From: Oasisia sp. SBJ-2009
Taxonomy: Eukaryota; Annelida; Polychaeta; Sabellida; Siboglinidae
Reading direction: 5' to 3'
Assembly: GCA_964017155.1 (NCBI GenBank)
Contig: OZ024860.1
Coordinates: forward strand, 47,290,388 to 47,354,387
DNA length: 64,000 nt
The notes below the pieces were generated by a model. It was not told where the DNA came from. It saw only the letters and a list, made by a program, of their open reading frames with translations, and did no database searches. Below are positions 63,096-64,000 of this stretch, one piece after another (the stretch's first letter is position 1; every line of letters begins with the position of its first letter). The position numbers and the translations under genes are program-made.

Positions 63096-63443
63096 TGCGT
63101 GCGTGTGTATTCGCGTGCGTGCGCTTGTGTATTGATATTTTATTGTGTATATGAGTGCATATGTGTTCGGTTTGTTTGTGTGTGTGCGCGTACGCGTGCG
63201 TGCGTGTGGGTGTGCGTGTGTGTGTTCGATGTGTGTGTGTTCGGTGCATGCGTGTGTGTACCCTCATCAGCACAATAAACCATCAACGTAACAATGGTGC
63301 CGCCCGTTGTACTCACGACACTCCCCGTCTCTCTTCCAGGTATGGATTGACGCTGGCACCCAGATTTTCTACTCGTATGGAATCGCACTGGGCGGTTTAA
63401 CAGCGTTGGGAAGCTTCAACAAATTCCACCACAACTCCTACAG
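50051..63443 (+). CDS. SLC6 Na+/Cl- dependent transporter, gene B (5' part, runs off window)
   Basis: This tandem paralogue of gene A has exons 50051-50255, 58432-58563, 60373-60601, 61463-61595, 62623-62757 and 63340-63443. They encode about 313 residues through TM6; the rest lies beyond the right edge. All introns seen are GT-AG with the same phases as gene A. TM1 is identical to gene A over [22 protein letters not shown]2 has C153/C162 and sequons N171-N-S and N177-K-T. TM6 reads [11 protein letters not shown] where gene A has [11 protein letters not shown], so the substrate region may differ. I chose the ATG at 50051 (G at -3, G at +4), which gives a 35-residue tail before the conserved tryptophan. 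In-frame ATGs at 49922 and 49961 cannot be excluded. The substrate is not assignable beyond the GABA/taurine/creatine branch. Confidence 0.93.
50256..54351. other. Gene B intron 1, left part
   Basis: No coding signal. Contains the TG/CGTG repeat at 52153-52375, a short fragment near 53130-53165 resembling the GTCCACC-rich part of the hAT-type MITE, and an ATT-trinucleotide run at 53618-53641 flanked by AACTGTTA and its complement. Confidence 0.4.
52153..52375 (+). repeat. Compound TG / CGTG microsatellite
   Basis: Alternating blocks of (TG)n and (CGTG)n with a few CATG interruptions extend over about 220 bp in intron 1 of gene B. The many overlapping open frames on both strands are artefacts of the repeat. 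Confidence 0.95.
54352..54817. repeat. Possible hAT-like relic with GTCAGGGAAA repeats
   Basis: The left end reads CAGGGTTGCCACTGGTCAG. The right end, near 54799, reads CTGACCAGTAACAAGCC, an imperfect complement. Between them AGTCAGGGAAAA-type motifs repeat near both ends. CAGGGTTGCC starts are common in hAT elements. No target duplication was found. Confidence 0.45.
56135..56335 (+). repeat. Direct repeat, copy 1
   Basis: It shares GCATCGCTAAGCACGTGACG, TACAAGAAATGAACCTGTCA and CATGTAGGCAG with copy 2 at 57112-57320, in the same order and strand, with scattered differences. It lies in intron 1 of gene B. Confidence 0.85.
57112..57320 (+). repeat. Direct repeat, copy 2
   Basis: Second copy of the 56135-56335 segment, about 980 bp downstream. 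Near its end a short CA expansion is present that copy 1 lacks. No inverted ends were seen, so it may be a local duplication or two copies of one short element. Confidence 0.85.
58225..58381 (+). repeat. CCCACA / CGCA / CA repeat next to exon 2
   Basis: CCCACA units, then CGCACGCA and CACGCA units, end in a (CA)n run of about 60 bp. The run stops 50 bp before exon 2 of gene B, within the zone of the branchpoint and acceptor. Confidence 0.95.
58432..58563 (+). CDS. Gene B exon 2 (TM2)
   Basis: The acceptor is GTCATTGCAG|GT and the donor is CAAG|GTCAGT. It encodes [19 protein letters not shown] and EVAVGQFMS, then WKICPILQ. Its length and phase equal gene A exon 2. Confidence 0.95.
59030..59320 (+). 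repeat. Degenerate array of TGTCGTGTGACCAAA-like units
   Basis: About fifteen imperfect units resembling AAATGTCGTGTGACC, with a period of about 15-18 bp, end just before the fold-back element at 59330. Divergence between units suggests an old array. Confidence 0.65.
59330..60327. mobile_element. 1 kb fold-back element with arms of about 390 bp
   Basis: The left arm, from CTTCTCCGGGGCTGGATATA at 59330 to about 59725, is complementary to the right arm ending at 60327, with a loop of roughly 200 bp. An inner core (about 59580-60072) starts with TTGCGGTGTCGCGCTTAC and matches the separate MITE at 61672-62168, so this looks like a core MITE within extra palindromic arms. No transposase is encoded. 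The flanks (AAAGTATT left, TATAGTTT right) give no clear target duplication. Confidence 0.85.
60373..60601 (+). CDS. Gene B exon 3 (TM3, EL2)
   Basis: The acceptor GTGTGTAG|GT has a poor pyrimidine tract and lies only 45 bp after the fold-back element. The donor is GA|GTGAGT. It encodes TM3 with [11 protein letters not shown] and EL2 with C153, C162 and two N-glycosylation sequons (N171, N177). EL2 is 10 residues shorter than in gene A. Confidence 0.93.
60602..61462. other. Gene B intron 3, no gene seen
   Basis: AT-rich intron. The open frame at 60694-60927 has no recognisable content. Confidence 0.5.
61463..61595 (+). CDS. Gene B exon 4 (TM4)
   Basis: The acceptor is TTCACAG|GAGG and the donor is GGAAAG|GTACGT. 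It encodes [20 protein letters not shown], then the TM4 core [20 protein letters not shown] and SSGK. It is 133 nt, equal to gene A exon 4. Confidence 0.95.
61672..62168. mobile_element. MITE of the CGCGCTTAC family (in gene B intron 4)
   Basis: Inverted ends carry a GCGCTTA motif, CCGATTGACGTTTATACGCA and AATGTAAAATCATC on the left and their complements on the right. The interior matches the core of the 59330-60327 element in reverse orientation, for example the segments around CAAAGTTATTTATCGCAAAT. It is about 500 bp and non-coding. Confidence 0.8.
62623..62757 (+). CDS. Gene B exon 5 (TM5)
   Basis: The acceptor is GTCTTCAG|GTG and the donor is CATGCAG|GTAAAC. It encodes [20 protein letters not shown] and a loop ending LSDMQ. 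It is 135 nt, as in gene A. Confidence 0.95.
62768..63091 (+). repeat. GA-rich tract followed by (GT)n
   Basis: Imperfect (GA)n and GGGAGA purine repeats begin 11 bp after the exon 5 donor of gene B and run to about 63049. A (GT)n of about 40 bp follows, and degenerate GT-rich sequence continues to about 63260. The tract fills most of the 582-bp intron 5. Confidence 0.95.
63340..63443 (+). CDS. Gene B exon 6 (TM6), last exon in window
   Basis: The acceptor is CTCTTCCAG|GTA and the donor is CAG|GTTTTT. It encodes [20 protein letters not shown] and [14 protein letters not shown]. The length equals gene A exon 6, and there is no sign of the 51-bp acceptor duplication found there. The donor lacks the usual A at +3 and G at +5. 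Confidence 0.92.
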
Positions 63444-64000
63444 GTTTTTTCGTATTTGAACATATGTATTATTCATGTAATGCCAACATGTTTGGGGGTT
63501 GTAAAAGTTAAATCACAACTCACATCGATGTTACACTAATGAAACAGTAAAATATTTAGTGTGCATTATTGATTCGTCCGTAAGTTACGTTGGTTGAACT
63601 TGTTATTATTTAGTAATGAGTTGTACACATGGAACGAATAAATATAGGAAAGGTTAAGGTGATAAATGAAGATATGACAATGACGCAGAGGACGATTTTG
63701 TGAGGAGACCCGCACTCTGTCGGTGTTAGAGAGACATGTCCCCTGTACCATGGTAATGTGTCAACCTAGCGAATCTGTGTGTGTGGTAAAAGTGAGGTAG
63801 GAGAATTCCATTTTCAGACTTTGTGAAAAATATATATATTCCTCCTCATCATGCCATGAGGCGAGAGCCATAGCGATGTTTTGGTTTATTTATAAACAGC
63901 ATCCCCGTGTTCTCTAGTGTCATGGGTCGAGACGAGATTATGTTTGTGAAGAAACTGAAGGTGTTTTGGCAAACCTTAATAACGGATGGGGTGTTACTGG
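63444..64000. other. Start of gene B intron 6, no gene seen
   Basis: No exon 7 equivalent (the FTNSLTS-type TM7 segment) is present before the window ends, so gene B continues to the right. Confidence 0.6.

Overview
This is animal nuclear DNA. Genes are split by many GT-AG introns of 0.3 to 8 kb, intergenic DNA is AT-rich, microsatellites are dense, and there are tRNA-derived SINEs, MITEs and a non-LTR retrotransposon remnant. I cannot name the species. A marine invertebrate bilaterian (mollusc, brachiopod or lancelet type) is a reasonable guess, no more.

The recognisable genes are two head-to-tail, plus-strand paralogues of the SLC6 (neurotransmitter:sodium symporter) family. Both belong to the GABA/taurine/creatine/betaine branch. 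Gene A (6380-33652) is complete: 13 coding exons that join in frame to 668 codons plus a stop. Gene B starts near 50051 and runs off the right edge after exon 6 (63443). Exons 2, 4, 5 and 6 have identical lengths in the two genes (132, 133, 135 and 104 nt), and every intron phase seen is the same, so they are tandem duplicates.

Layout: 1-6366, upstream DNA with hairpins, SINE fragments and a TG/CGTG repeat; 6380-33652, gene A; 33653-50050, intergenic DNA with a non-LTR retrotransposon tail (minus strand, about 38.1-38.7 kb), a short element with inverted ends (39178-39971), an orphan minus-strand exon candidate (42902-43098), a 2 kb element with long inverted ends (43945-45912) and a nearly full SINE (47316-47641); 50051-64000, 5' half of gene B, whose introns hold a 1 kb fold-back element, a related MITE and repeats beside splice sites.

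The most unusual signal is at the intron 5/exon 6 boundary of gene A. A 51-bp unit is repeated seven times (17869-18197). Each unit carries the first bases of exon 6, a CTAAT branchpoint-like motif and a T/G-rich acceptor tract. Because 51 is a multiple of three and units 2-7 lack stops, upstream acceptors would insert 17, 51 or 85 residues in frame just before transmembrane segment 6. A perfect 36-copy pentanucleotide repeat lies about 95 bp upstream of the array.
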